Notes: generated by a model from the sequence alone, not told the origin. A DNA stretch of 64,000 bases from Reyranella sp. (GCF_017305915.1 NZ_JAFKJN010000012.1:62001-126000); one strand, 5' to 3'. Numbered from the stretch's first letter, positions 42,602-50,515 are shown. A program made the numbers and translations.

Positions 42602-43150
42602 CTATCGTCCTTGAGAGGGCTCGCGCAGCAGCGCCGCTACCCGCGCGCGCTCCTCGTCGCTGAGCGGCGGCGCGGGGGCCGTCGCGATCGTCCGGCGCTT
42701 GCGCGCCGCGAGCAGCAACGCGCCGCCCGCCAGCAGCAGCACCAGCGGGCCGCCCAGCCACAGCAGCCAGGTGCCCGCCTTGAACGGCGGCTTCAGCAGC
42801 ACGTAGTCGCCGTAGCGCGCCACCATGAAGTCCATCACCTGGCGGTCGCTGTCGCCGGCGGTGAGCCGCTCGCGCACGGCGCGGCGCATGTCGTGCGCCA
42901 CCTCGGCGCTGGAATCGTCGATCGCCTGGTTCTGGCAGACCACGCAGCGCAGCGCCCGCCCGATCTCGCGCGCCCGCGCCTCGAGCGCTGGATCCTTCAG
43001 CATCTCCGACGGCTCGACCGCCAGAGCCGGAGTGACGAGGCAAAGGATCAGCACGATTGTCGTCCTGAGCGCAGCGAAGGACCTAGGGGCCCAACACCGC
43101 GATGTCGAAGCGCTAGGTCCTTCGCTGCGCTCAGGACGACAGAGGGTCAT
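42602..43150 (-). CDS. ccmH: Cytochrome c maturation protein CcmH with repeat-derived N-terminus
   Basis: The thiol oxidoreductase that prepares apocytochrome c for haem ligation. The mature part has the RCVVCQNQAIDDS motif, VMDFMVARYGDYVLLKPPF, a transmembrane helix (WLLWLGGPLVLLLAGGALLL) and a basic tail. The ATG at 43150 overlaps the ccmG stop as ATGA, but the first 32 or so codons (MTLCRPERSEG... ARSFAALRTT) come from a palindromic element. Only then follows the signal-like IVLILCLVTPALA. A GTG at the V of IVLILC is the alternative start, giving a very short signal peptide. Confidence 0.92.
   Translation of the reverse strand: MTLCRPERSEGPSASTSRCWAPRSFAALRTTIVLILCLVTPALAVEPSEMLKDPALEARAREIGRALRCVVCQNQAIDDSSAEVAHDMRRAVRERLTAGDSDRQVMDFMVARYGDYVLLKPPFKAGTWLLWLGGPLVLLLAGGALLLAARKRRTIATAPAPPLSDEERARVAALLREPSQGR
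43059..43142. repeat. Palindromic element in the ccmG-ccmH junction
   Basis: GTCGTCCTGAGCGCAGCGAAGGACCTAG on one arm pairs with the arm ending CGCTGCGCTCAGGACGAC around a variable centre that keeps CATCGCGGTGT (minus strand). It is homologous along its length to 43687-43771. Confidence 0.85.
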
Positions 43151-43680
43151 GACCCGCCCCGCAGCAGCGGCAGGATGACGCTGAGATCGCGCTCGGTGAT
43201 CGGCCCGCGGAAATGCAGCCGCACGATGCCGTTGCCGTCGATCAGGTAGGTCTCCGGCACGCCCGACAGGCCCCAGTCGAGCGCCAGCTTGCCGTCTGTA
43301 TCGTAGCCCGCCTTGGCGAAGGGATCGCCGAGCCTTGCCAGCCAGGCGCGCGTCGCCTCGGGCTTGTCCTTCCAGGCGATGCCGATGATGGTGGCACCCT
43401 CGCGTTCCTTGAGCCGCGTGAACAGCGGATGCTCGGCGAGGCACGGCGCGCACCAGCTCGCGAAGAAATTCACCAGCACCGGCTTGCCGGTCCTGAGCAG
43501 GGCTTCGGTCAGCGCCGGCTCGCCCTCGCGCAATGACGGGGCAGAGAGCCGCGGCGCGGCGCGGCCGACCATCACCGAGCCGATCGACGCCGGATCGCGG
43601 CCCGACAGCAGCGACCAGCCGAAGAAGCCCGCCAGGATGACCAGCATCATCAGGGGGAGGAGGAAGAGCGTGCGGTTCAT
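43147..43680 (-). CDS. ccmG: Thiol:disulfide interchange protein CcmG/DsbE
   Basis: A periplasmic membrane-anchored thioredoxin of the cytochrome c pathway that reduces apocytochrome or CcmH. The 177-residue product has an N-terminal anchor (residues 5-23), the active site SWCAPC, the family insert LKEREGATIIGIAWKDKPE, DWGLSGVPETYLIDGNG with the cis-Pro and a short end. The ATG at 43680 overlaps the stop of a repeat-encoded mini-frame; the upstream codons to 43725 are repeat sequence. Confidence 0.94.
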   Translation of the reverse strand: MNRTLFLLPLMMLVILAGFFGWSLLSGRDPASIGSVMVGRAAPRLSAPSLREGEPALTEALLRTGKPVLVNFFASWCAPCLAEHPLFTRLKEREGATIIGIAWKDKPEATRAWLARLGDPFAKAGYDTDGKLALDWGLSGVPETYLIDGNGIVRLHFRGPITERDLSVILPLLRGGS

Positions 43681-43778
43681 GGCCTTGTCGTCCTGAGCGC
43701 AGCGAAGGACCTGGCGCGTCGACACCGCGATGCTGGACCCTTAGGTCCTTCGCTACGCTCAGGACGACAGAGAGTCAT
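43677..43778 (-). CDS. Repeat-encoded 33-codon mini-frame bridging ccmF and ccmG
   Basis: An ATG at 43778 overlaps the ccmF stop (ATGA), and its TGA overlaps the ccmG start (ATGA). The frame lies within a palindromic element and starts MTLCRPERSEGPKG. It is unlikely to make a useful protein, but it keeps ribosomes moving between two operon genes. Confidence 0.4.
   Translation of the reverse strand: MTLCRPERSEGPKGPASRCRRARSFAALRTTRP
43687..43771. repeat. Palindromic element in the ccmF-ccmG junction
   Basis: The same family as 43059-43142: arms GTCGTCCTGAGCGCAGCGAAGGACC and GGTCCTTCGCTACGCTCAGGACGAC, a variable centre keeping CATCGCGGTGT on the minus strand. The flanking ATGACTCTCT resembles ATGACCCTCT at the ccmH copy. 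Confidence 0.85.
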
Positions 43779-45736
43779 TCTGCCGCCTGCACGGCTGTCC
43801 GAGAGCGCCCTTTTGATCCCCTGGGCGCGCCGATCCTGAGCCGCCGGTCGCTCAGCGAGACGAATCCGCCCAGCGCGCACAGGCCCGCGCCCAGCCAGAT
43901 CCACGGGGCGAGCGGGTTCCAGTAGAGGCGGATGGTCCAGCCCTTGTCTGCGTCGCCCTCGCCCAGCGTGGCGTAAAGGTCGCGCAGCAGGTTGGTGTGG
44001 ATCGAGGTCTCGGAGATCTGCCGGCGCTGCACGGTGAACAGCCGCCGTTCGGGCGTCAGCGTGGTGTAGGGCTGGCCGTTCCGGGTCAGCACCAGCGTGG
44101 CGCGCTCGGCGATGTAGTTCGGCCCCTGCCCGGGCACGATCGACTCGAGCTTCACGCCGAAGCCTGCGAACTCGGCGCTGTCGCCGGGCTTCATGGTCCG
44201 GATCAGCTCGACGTTCCAGGACGCGGTCGCGACCGCGCCGAGCACGACGACGCCGAGCGCGGCGTGGCTGATGGTCATGCCGACCGTGGCGCGCGGCAGG
44301 GTGCGCAGGCGGCCGCGCCGCACGCGGCCGGCGAACTCGACCAGGCTGCCCAGGATCAACCAGACACCGAAACCGAAGGCGACCGCCGCCAGGGTCGCGC
44401 GACCGTCGACCGCGACAGCGGCAACGATCGCGGCGATCACCGACACGGCGAAGGCGGCGCGCAGGCGGACCAGCGCCGGTCCCAGCTCGGCGCGCTTCCA
44501 GTTGAGAAATGGGCCAACGCAGAGCGCGGCAAACAGCGGCGCACAGATCGGCACGAAGGTGGCGTTGAAGAAGGGCGGCCCGACCGAGACCTTGTTGCCG
44601 GTCAGCAAATCAAGGAACAGCGGATAGAGCGTGCCGAGCAGCACCGTCGCGGCGAGCGTGCAGAGCAGCAGGTTGTTCAGGATCAGCGCGCCTTCGCGGC
44701 TGATCGGCTGGAACAGGCCGCCGCCCGAGAGCTTCGGCGCCTGCCACGCATAGAGCGCGAGCCCACCGCCGGTGACCAGCAGCAGGAAGCCCAGGATGAA
44801 GATGCCGCGCGCCGGGTCCTGGGCGAAGGCATGCACCGAGGTGAGCACGCCCGAGCGCACCAGGAACGTCCCGAGCAGGCTGAGCGAGAAGGCGAGCACC
44901 GCCAGCAGCACCGTCCAGCTCTTCAGCGCATCGCGCTTCTCGACGACGATCGCGGAATGCAGCAACGCAGTGCCGGCCAGCCAGGGCATCAGCGAGGCGT
45001 TCTCGACCGGATCCCAGAACCAGAAGCCGCCCCAGCCCAGGATGTAATAGGCCCACCACGAGCCGAGCGCGATGCCGCAGGTCAGGAAGCACCAGGCCGC
45101 CAGCGTCCACGGCCGCACCCAGCGCGCCCACGCCGCATCGACCCGGCCCTCGAGCAGCGCCGCGATGGCGAAGGCATAGGTCACCGAGAAGCCGACATAG
45201 CCGAGATAGAGCAGTGGCGGATGGAACGCCAGGCCCGGGTCCTGCAGCAGCGGGTTGAGGCCGTTGCCGTCAACAGGCGCGGGCGAGACGCGCTCGAACG
45301 GATTGGAGGTGAACAGGATGAAGGCGAGGAAGCCCACGCCGATCAGCGCCTGCACGCCCAGCACGCGAGCGCGCAGCGAATCCGGCAGATTGTTGCCGAA
45401 CACCGCGACCGCCGCGCCGAACACGGCGAGGATCAGCGACCACAGGAGCATCGAGCCCTCGTGGTTCCCCCAGACGCCCGAGATCTTGTAGAGCAGCGGC
45501 TTGGCCGAATGCGAGTTGGCGACGACGTTGGCGACCGAGAAGTCGGACGCCACATACGCCTGCATCAGCGCCAGGAACGCGAGCGCGATCAGCAGCACCT
45601 GCGTCAGCGCCGCCGAACGGCCGAGCGCCATCAGCCGGATGTCGCCCTTCGCCGCGCCGACGAACGGCAGCGTGCCCTGCACCAGCGCGACGGCGAGCGC
45701 AAGGATCAGCGCGAAGTGGCCGAGCTCGGGGATCAT
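43775..45736 (-). CDS. ccmF: Haem lyase CcmF
   Basis: The large membrane subunit that joins haem to apocytochrome c. The 653-residue product has about 15 transmembrane helices, the WWD-type haem motif WGGFWFWDPVENASLMPWL, HPPLLYLGYVGFS, GNHEGSMLLWSLIL and a large periplasmic domain before the last helix. The ATG at 45736 overlaps the stop of the YcxB-like gene. Confidence 0.97.
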   Translation of the reverse strand: MIPELGHFALILALAVALVQGTLPFVGAAKGDIRLMALGRSAALTQVLLIALAFLALMQAYVASDFSVANVVANSHSAKPLLYKISGVWGNHEGSMLLWSLILAVFGAAVAVFGNNLPDSLRARVLGVQALIGVGFLAFILFTSNPFERVSPAPVDGNGLNPLLQDPGLAFHPPLLYLGYVGFSVTYAFAIAALLEGRVDAAWARWVRPWTLAAWCFLTCGIALGSWWAYYILGWGGFWFWDPVENASLMPWLAGTALLHSAIVVEKRDALKSWTVLLAVLAFSLSLLGTFLVRSGVLTSVHAFAQDPARGIFILGFLLLVTGGGLALYAWQAPKLSGGGLFQPISREGALILNNLLLCTLAATVLLGTLYPLFLDLLTGNKVSVGPPFFNATFVPICAPLFAALCVGPFLNWKRAELGPALVRLRAAFAVSVIAAIVAAVAVDGRATLAAVAFGFGVWLILGSLVEFAGRVRRGRLRTLPRATVGMTISHAALGVVVLGAVATASWNVELIRTMKPGDSAEFAGFGVKLESIVPGQGPNYIAERATLVLTRNGQPYTTLTPERRLFTVQRRQISETSIHTNLLRDLYATLGEGDADKGWTIRLYWNPLAPWIWLGAGLCALGGFVSLSDRRLRIGAPRGSKGRSRTAVQAAE

Positions 45737-46236
45737 TTCACGTCCTGCAAACGCACCGCACCGCCCAGCGTCGATCGCGCAAGCTCCCGGAACGCCTGGA
45801 CATCGGATGCCGCAAAGGCCCGCTTGACCAGCCAGCGAGCGCCCCAGGGCCTGGCGAAAAGCGCAAAGCCCGAGCCGTGCTCGCGGCACACCTTCACCTG
45901 GCGCCAGGGCAGGACGACCGCCGCGCCCGTCGCATCGCGAAGCGTGACGGCCGTGCGATCGACGACGTAGTGCATCTCCCGCTGCCTTTCACTCAGGCGC
46001 CAGAAGAGAAAGCTGGTAGCGGCCAGCATCAAGGCCACAAAGCCGACGGTCATGGCCACCACGATCATGATCGTCACGAGGCCGGCGCCCGGCGGATCGA
46101 ACAGAAGCGAATAGCCGACGGCCGCAACCGCGACGCCGAGATAGATCAGGAGCAGGACGCGATTCTTGGACCACAGGGTGGCGCTGACCATATCGCGCAG
46201 CGTGAGGACAGTGCGGCCGGCCACGGAGTCAGTCAT
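45733..46236 (-). CDS. YcxB-like membrane protein inside the ccm operon
   Basis: A 167-residue protein with two transmembrane helices (about residues 26-45 and 50-76) and a soluble C-terminal part, MHYVVDRTAVTLRDATGAAV, LPWRQVKVCREHGSGFALFA, AFRELARS. This is the pattern of the YcxB-like domain. It overlaps both ccmE and ccmF as ATGA. It is not a usual ccm gene; whether it helps cytochrome assembly or is a passenger is unknown. Confidence 0.7.
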   Translation of the reverse strand: MTDSVAGRTVLTLRDMVSATLWSKNRVLLLIYLGVAVAAVGYSLLFDPPGAGLVTIMIVVAMTVGFVALMLAATSFLFWRLSERQREMHYVVDRTAVTLRDATGAAVVLPWRQVKVCREHGSGFALFARPWGARWLVKRAFAASDVQAFRELARSTLGGAVRLQDVK

Positions 46237-46688
46237 TTCTTTCCCGCTCCTTCCTGCCAGCGGCCCGACTCCTTCAGGGCCTTCGCGACCTCGGGAGGCA
46301 TGTAGTTCTCGTCGTGCTTGGCGAGCACGTCGCGGGCGGTGAACGTGCCATCCGGTCCGAGCGTTCCTTCGGCGATCACACCCTGGCCTTCGCGGAACAA
46401 GTCCGGCAGCAGGCCGCGATAGACCACCGGCACGGTCTTCTGCAGGTCGGTGACGGTGAAGCGCACCTCCTGCCCGTTCTTGTTCACGCTGCCCTGCTCG
46501 ACCAGGCCGCCGAGGCGGAAACGGCGCTCGGGGCCGGGATGCTTCTCGGCGACCTGGGTCGGCGAATAGAAGAAGACGATGTTGTCGTTGAGTACCGTCA
46601 GCACCAGCGCCACTGCCGCGCCCAGCACGCCCAGCGAGCCGACCAGCAGCCACAGCCGCCTGCGCTTTGGAGACATACGCGGGGTCAT
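46233..46688 (-). CDS. ccmE: Cytochrome c maturation haem chaperone CcmE
   Basis: Binds haem covalently in the periplasm and hands it to CcmF. The 151-residue protein has an N-terminal anchor (residues 11-33), an OB-fold (VVYRGLLPDLFREGQGVIAE) and the haem-binding LAKHDENYMPPEV with its histidine. It overlaps ccmD and the YcxB-like gene. Confidence 0.97.
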   Translation of the reverse strand: MTPRMSPKRRRLWLLVGSLGVLGAAVALVLTVLNDNIVFFYSPTQVAEKHPGPERRFRLGGLVEQGSVNKNGQEVRFTVTDLQKTVPVVYRGLLPDLFREGQGVIAEGTLGPDGTFTARDVLAKHDENYMPPEVAKALKESGRWQEGAGKK

Positions 46689-46819
46689 CGCCGCTCCAGC
46701 CCGCGGTGGCCGAGCTCGCGCTTGATCCGGCGGCGCGCCAGCAGCGAGGCGACCAGCAGGCCGCCGAAGCCCAGGAGCGCCACGACATAGGCGCCGATGA
46801 TGAACGGCGTGTGGCTCAT
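46685..46819 (-). CDS. ccmD: Haem exporter protein CcmD
   Basis: A 44-residue single-helix protein that helps release holo-CcmE from CcmABC. It reads MSHTPFIIGAYVVALLGFGG, LLVASLLARRRIKREL, then GHRGLERR. The ATG is 9 bp after the ccmC stop, and its TGA overlaps the ccmE start. It is easily missed because of its length. Confidence 0.93.
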   Translation of the reverse strand: MSHTPFIIGAYVVALLGFGGLLVASLLARRRIKRELGHRGLERR

Positions 46820-46828
46820 CTTTCCCGC

Positions 46829-47548
46829 CTACTGGGCCCGCTCGGCGGCGTCGAGGCGGCGGCGATCGATCTCGGTCTCGGTGCGCACCATCACCAGCAC
46901 CACGAACAGCAGCAGCAAGGCCGCCGCCATCACCATCAGCGGCGTCAGGATCGCGGGATGGATCGACGGGCCGCCGAGCTTCATCACCGACGCCGGCTGG
47001 TGCAGCGTGTTCCACCAATCGACCGAGAACTTGATCACCGGCAGGTTGATCACGCCGACCAGCGCCAGGATGGCGGCGGCGCGGTCGCCGCGCTCGGCAT
47101 CGTCATAGGCGCGGCTGAGCGCAATGTGGCCGAGATAGAGGAAGAACAGCAGCAGCATCGAGGTCAGCCGCGCGTCCCACACCCAGTAGGTGCCCCACAT
47201 CGGCCGGCCCCACAGCGAGCCGGTGAGCAGGCAGACCGCAGCGAACACCGCGCCGACCGGCGCGGCCGCGCGCGCCATCAGCGCCGCCAGCGGATGGCGC
47301 CACACCAGCAGCGCGGCGCCGAGCCCGGCGAGCAGCGCGTAACCCGCCATGGCGAGCCAGGCCGACGGCACGTGGATGAACATGATGCGGACGGTCTCGC
47401 CCTGCTGGTAGTCGGGCGGCGATTCGACCAGCGCGAGGTACAGGCCGACGGCCAGCACCAGCGCGGTCGCGCCCGACAGGACCGGCAGCACCTTCTGGCT
47501 GAAGCGGCGGAAGCGCGCCGGGTTGGCGAGGACATGCAGGCTGGCCAT
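46829..47548 (-). CDS. ccmC: Haem exporter membrane subunit CcmC
   Basis: A 239-residue six-helix membrane protein that loads haem onto CcmE. The WWD-type motif WGTYWVWDARLTSMLLLFFL and the flanking histidines (FIHVPSAWLA, WWNTLHQPASV) are present. It lies 33 bp after ccmB. Confidence 0.96.
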   Translation of the reverse strand: MASLHVLANPARFRRFSQKVLPVLSGATALVLAVGLYLALVESPPDYQQGETVRIMFIHVPSAWLAMAGYALLAGLGAALLVWRHPLAALMARAAAPVGAVFAAVCLLTGSLWGRPMWGTYWVWDARLTSMLLLFFLYLGHIALSRAYDDAERGDRAAAILALVGVINLPVIKFSVDWWNTLHQPASVMKLGGPSIHPAILTPLMVMAAALLLLFVVLVMVRTETEIDRRRLDAAERAQ

Positions 47549-47581
47549 CGGCTTCTGTATTCGTCCTCTCTCCGCCCTTGT

Positions 47582-48247
47582 CTACTCGCCGGCTTGCCGC
47601 AAGGCCGCGGCGATCGCCCACGGCAAGGTCGCCAGCGACAGCAGCGCCAGCGCGCCCAGGATTGCAAGGTGCGTGAGGAAACCCCCGCCCGTCGCCACCG
47701 CTTCGACCGCGCCGGCGCCGAAGATCAGGGTCGGCACGCAGAGCGGCAAGGCCAGCAGCGCCAGCAACGCGCCGCCCCGCCGCGCCCCCAGGGTCAGCGC
47801 TGCCGCCAGCCCGCCGATCAGCGACAGCGCCGGCGTGCCGACCAGCAGCGTGAGGCCGAGCGCCGCAAGCCCCTCGCCCGACAGGCCGAACAGCAGGCCC
47901 ATGAACGGGGCCAGCACGGCGAGCGGCAGGCCGGTCACGATCCAGTGAGCCAGGCACTTGGCGAGCGCCGCCAGCTCGAGCGGCCAGGGTGCCAGCAGCA
48001 GCAGGTCGAGCGCGCCATCCTCGTAATCGGCCGCGAACAGCCGATCGAGCGACAGCAGGGCGGCGAACAGCGCGGCACACCACAGGATACCGGCGGCGAT
48101 ACGGGCGAGCAGGTTGGTCTCGGGGCCGATGCCGAGCGGGAACAGCACGGTCGCCACGACGAAGAAGGCCAGCACCACCATGACATCGCCCGGCCGCCGC
48201 CAGACCAGCCGCAGGTCGCGCGCCAGCAGGGCCGTAAAGCCGCTCAC
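47582..48247 (-). CDS. ccmB: Haem exporter permease CcmB
   Basis: The 221-residue permease partner of CcmA, with six hydrophobic segments. It has family stretches LLARDLRLVWRRPGDVMVVL, FFVVATVLFPLGIGPE and LDRLFAADYEDGALDLLLLA. The start is GTG, fixed by the GTGA overlap with ccmA. Confidence 0.95.
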   Translation of the reverse strand: MSGFTALLARDLRLVWRRPGDVMVVLAFFVVATVLFPLGIGPETNLLARIAAGILWCAALFAALLSLDRLFAADYEDGALDLLLLAPWPLELAALAKCLAHWIVTGLPLAVLAPFMGLLFGLSGEGLAALGLTLLVGTPALSLIGGLAAALTLGARRGGALLALLALPLCVPTLIFGAGAVEAVATGGGFLTHLAILGALALLSLATLPWAIAAALRQAGE

Positions 48248-48888
48248 GGCTCATGCTCCTCTCCCCCTGGCGGGGGAGAGGAATCCATAAGAAGGGTGCG
48301 AGCGTTGGGCACGTCGATGGGCGCATGGGTCGCGGCAATCGCCAGCCCGCCGGTGGCGAGGTGCTGGCCGAGCGCAGCCCGTAACGCGGCCTGCGAGGGT
48401 GCGTCGAGCGCGTTCAGCGGCTCGTCGAGCAGCCAGAGGCGCGCGCCGGCCGCGACCACGCGGGCCAGCGCGGCGCGGCGGCGCTGGCCGGCGGACAGGG
48501 TGCGGACGGAACGGCTGGCCAGAGGGCCGAGCTCGAAGGCGGCGAGGGCTGCGTCGACGCGCTCTGTGCCCTCCTCGCGCAGATGGCAGGCGGTGGCGAC
48601 GTTCTCGCGGACGGTCAGGTCGCCCTTGAGCCCGTCGAGATGGCCCAGCCACGCGATCCGGCGGCGCCAGGCCTCGCGGTCGGCGGCGACGTCGGCGCCC
48701 TGCCAATGGATCGCGCCGGCATCGGCCGGCACCAGCAGCGCCAGCGCGCGCAGCAGCGTTGTCTTGCCGCTGCCGTTGCGGCCGGTCAGGGCCAGCAGCT
48801 CGCCTTTGGCCAGGGAGAAGGAAAGGTCGCGGAATACCGGGCGGCCGCCGCGACGGCAGCCGAGGCCGGTGACCTCGAGATCGGTCAT
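48244..48888 (-). CDS. ccmA: Haem exporter ATP-binding protein CcmA
   Basis: A 214-residue ABC ATPase. Walker A is LTGRNGSGKTTLLRAL, the signature is LSAGQRRRAALARVV (LSAGQ), Walker B is LWLLDEPLNALD, and the H-loop is ATHAP. The last codons (DSSPPPGGEEHEP) come from a CTCTCCCC hairpin element at 48256-48282. ATG 48888 is preferred over 48906. It is the first gene of the nine-gene ccm operon plus the YcxB-like insert. Confidence 0.95.
   Translation of the reverse strand: MTDLEVTGLGCRRGGRPVFRDLSFSLAKGELLALTGRNGSGKTTLLRALALLVPADAGAIHWQGADVAADREAWRRRIAWLGHLDGLKGDLTVRENVATACHLREEGTERVDAALAAFELGPLASRSVRTLSAGQRRRAALARVVAAGARLWLLDEPLNALDAPSQAALRAALGQHLATGGLAIAATHAPIDVPNARTLLMDSSPPPGGEEHEP
48256..48282. 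repeat. CTCTCCCC...GGGGAGAG hairpin overlapping the ccmA 3' end
   Basis: CTCCTCTCCCCCTGGCGGGGGAGAGGA is a perfect hairpin of the same family as the island target site and the elements at 57605-57702. It encodes the C-terminal tail of CcmA. Confidence 0.75.
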
Positions 48889-49059
48889 TGGGGGCTTTCG
48901 TAGCACGGAAGCGCCCCGAAGAACCGGGCGCGCCCAACTCCCTGGAATTGCTCCGCCTTCGGCGATGCTGCCGCCGGTCCAAGCTTACAGGCCCGTGACT
49001 TAAAAATCACAGAGTTGCCTCAATTGGGTCTAGCCACCGCCACCCCTCGTTTCCATCTT

Positions 49060-49165
49060 CGCTTTGTATCTCCCCCGAACGTGGTCCCCCCAAAGCCACG
49101 TTCAGCCTCTTCGGAGGCGTTCGGCCGCCCTGTCACTCTCCCCCGACAGGGCGGCCTTTTTCTTT
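49060..49165 (+). ncRNA. Candidate small RNA with three hairpins and C-rich loops
   Basis: Three hairpins stand in a row on the plus strand. GAACGTGG/CCACGTTC (49077-49103) has loop TCCCCCCAAAG, GCCTC-TTCG-GAGGC is at 49105-49118, and a 12-bp terminator stem at 49123-49156 has loop ACTCTCCCCC and a T-tract. CTCCCCC also precedes the first stem. Unpaired C-rich loops like these can bind Shine-Dalgarno sequences, as in known alphaproteobacterial trans-acting sRNAs. No open frame runs through it. The 5' end and promoter are uncertain; the segment TTGCCTCAATTGGGTCTAG near 49014 is a weak candidate. Confidence 0.55.
49123..49165 (+). terminator. Strong intrinsic terminator
   Basis: GGCCGCCCTGTC pairs perfectly with GACAGGGCGGCC (12 bp) around a 10-base loop and is followed by TTTTTCTTT. 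Its orientation shows a transcript ending on the plus strand in a gap where no plus-strand protein gene is seen. Confidence 0.85.
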
Positions 49166-49166
49166 G

Positions 49167-49342
49167 GGGCGGCAGCGCAGCGAGGCCGCCGGCGGGCGGA
49201 AGCGCTCGCAGCGCGAGCGCGGGCCCGCACGGTTCAGAAAAGACGACGCTGTCGCCGCCCGTATCCATTCTGCACGGCGCGGGCTCTCGCGCTTGATTAC
49301 AAGCGCTGCCGCCCGCCGGCGCCCTCGCTGCGCTGCGGGCGC
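49167..49342. repeat. Long inverted repeat of about 175 bp
   Basis: The left arm 49170-49206 (GCGGCAGCGCAGCGAGG, CGCCGGCGGGCGG, AGCGCT) pairs almost perfectly with the right arm 49302-49342 across a 95-base centre. The centre has weaker internal pairing of its own (AGCGCGAG with CTCGCGCT). It abuts the stop of the ABC permease gene and could end its transcription. A MITE-like origin is possible, but no target duplication is clear. Confidence 0.7.
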
Positions 49343-50515
49343 CTAAGCATACGGGTCTGCAGCGTCGCGCATACCGTCGCCCATGAACTGGTAGGCCAGG
49401 ATCACCAGGATCACCGGCACCACCGGCAGCATCAGCCACCAGTTCACCGCCACGACATTGATGTCGGTCGCCTCGTTCAGGAGCACGCCCCAGGACGTGA
49501 TCGGCGGCCGCAGGCCGAGGCCCAGAAACGACAGCGCCGTCTCGGCCAGGATCATCGACGGGATCGAGAGCGTGGCCGAGGCGATCAGATGGCTCATGAA
49601 GCCGGGCAGCAGATGGCGGCCGATGATGCGGCCGGGCTTGGCGCCCATCATCTGGGCGGCCATGGCGTAGTCCTCCTCGCGCAGCGACAGCAGCTTGGAG
49701 CGCACGGCGCGGCCCAGGCTCGGCCAGTCGAGCAGGGCGAGGATCAGGGTGATGCCGAAATAGACCAGCAGCGGCGACCAGGTGACCGGCAGCGCCGCCG
49801 ACAAAGCGAGCCACAACGGCAGGTGCGGGAAGCTCTTCAGGATCTCGGTGATGCGCTGCACCACGTTGTCGACCCAGCCGCCGTAGTAGCCCGCCAATCC
49901 ACCCAATATCAGCGCCAGCGTGAACGACAGCACGATGCCGATGACGCCGATGGTGAGCGAGATGCGCGCGGCATAGACGATGCGGCTGAACATGTCGCGC
50001 CCCAGCCGGTCGGTGCCGAGGAAGAACACGGTGCCGCCCTCGGCCGGGCAGACGAAATGGAAACGGCCCGGGATCAGGTCCCAGAACAGGTAGCCCTCGC
50101 CGCGGCAGAAGAAGCGCAGCGGCTGCGGCTTGGCCTCGTCCTCGGTGTAGACACGCTGCAGCGTGTCCATGTCGCGCTCCACCTTCAGGCCGTAGACGAA
50201 GGGCCCGAGGAAGCTGCCCTGATGAAAGAAGTGGATGGTCTGCGGCGGCGCGAAGATATGCTTGGTGTGCCGGGTGTGCAGGTCGTACGGCGCGATGAAC
50301 TCGCTGATGAAGCAGGAGAAATACATCAGCAGCAGGAAGGCGGCGGAAACCACGGCCGGCCGATGGCGGCGGAAGCGCCACCACATCAGCTTCCACTGGC
50401 CGGCCATGTAGTACTTTTCCTGCTCGGCCGTCAGGCGCTCCGAGACATAGGGGTCCCATGGCGCCGGATTGACGTAGTGCGGCGTGCGCGGTGTGCGGTC
50501 GGCGGTGTCGGTCAT
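49343..50515 (-). CDS. Peptide/oligopeptide-type ABC transporter permease (OppC-like)
   Basis: A 390-residue inner-membrane permease with a long N-terminal region and the DppC/OppC fold: a first helix near residue 46, then a large periplasmic loop (about 70-165), GTDRLGRDMFSRIVYAARIS, and the EAA-like loop DYAMAAQMMGAKPGRIIGRH. The periplasmic loop with TEDEAKPQPLRFFCRGEGYL is the kind found in permeases encoded beside fused ATPases. It is the last of three transporter genes. Confidence 0.9.
   Translation of the reverse strand: MTDTADRTPRTPHYVNPAPWDPYVSERLTAEQEKYYMAGQWKLMWWRFRRHRPAVVSAAFLLLMYFSCFISEFIAPYDLHTRHTKHIFAPPQTIHFFHQGSFLGPFVYGLKVERDMDTLQRVYTEDEAKPQPLRFFCRGEGYLFWDLIPGRFHFVCPAEGGTVFFLGTDRLGRDMFSRIVYAARISLTIGVIGIVLSFTLALILGGLAGYYGGWVDNVVQRITEILKSFPHLPLWLALSAALPVTWSPLLVYFGITLILALLDWPSLGRAVRSKLLSLREEDYAMAAQMMGAKPGRIIGRHLLPGFMSHLIASATLSIPSMILAETALSFLGLGLRPPITSWGVLLNEATDINVVAVNWWLMLPVVPVILVILAYQFMGDGMRDAADPYA

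Noticed and set aside
48907..49059. A tRNA or other known RNA in the gap after ccmA
   Set aside because: No cloverleaf or TTCGA-type T-loop can be drawn; only the three-hairpin structure further right is convincing.
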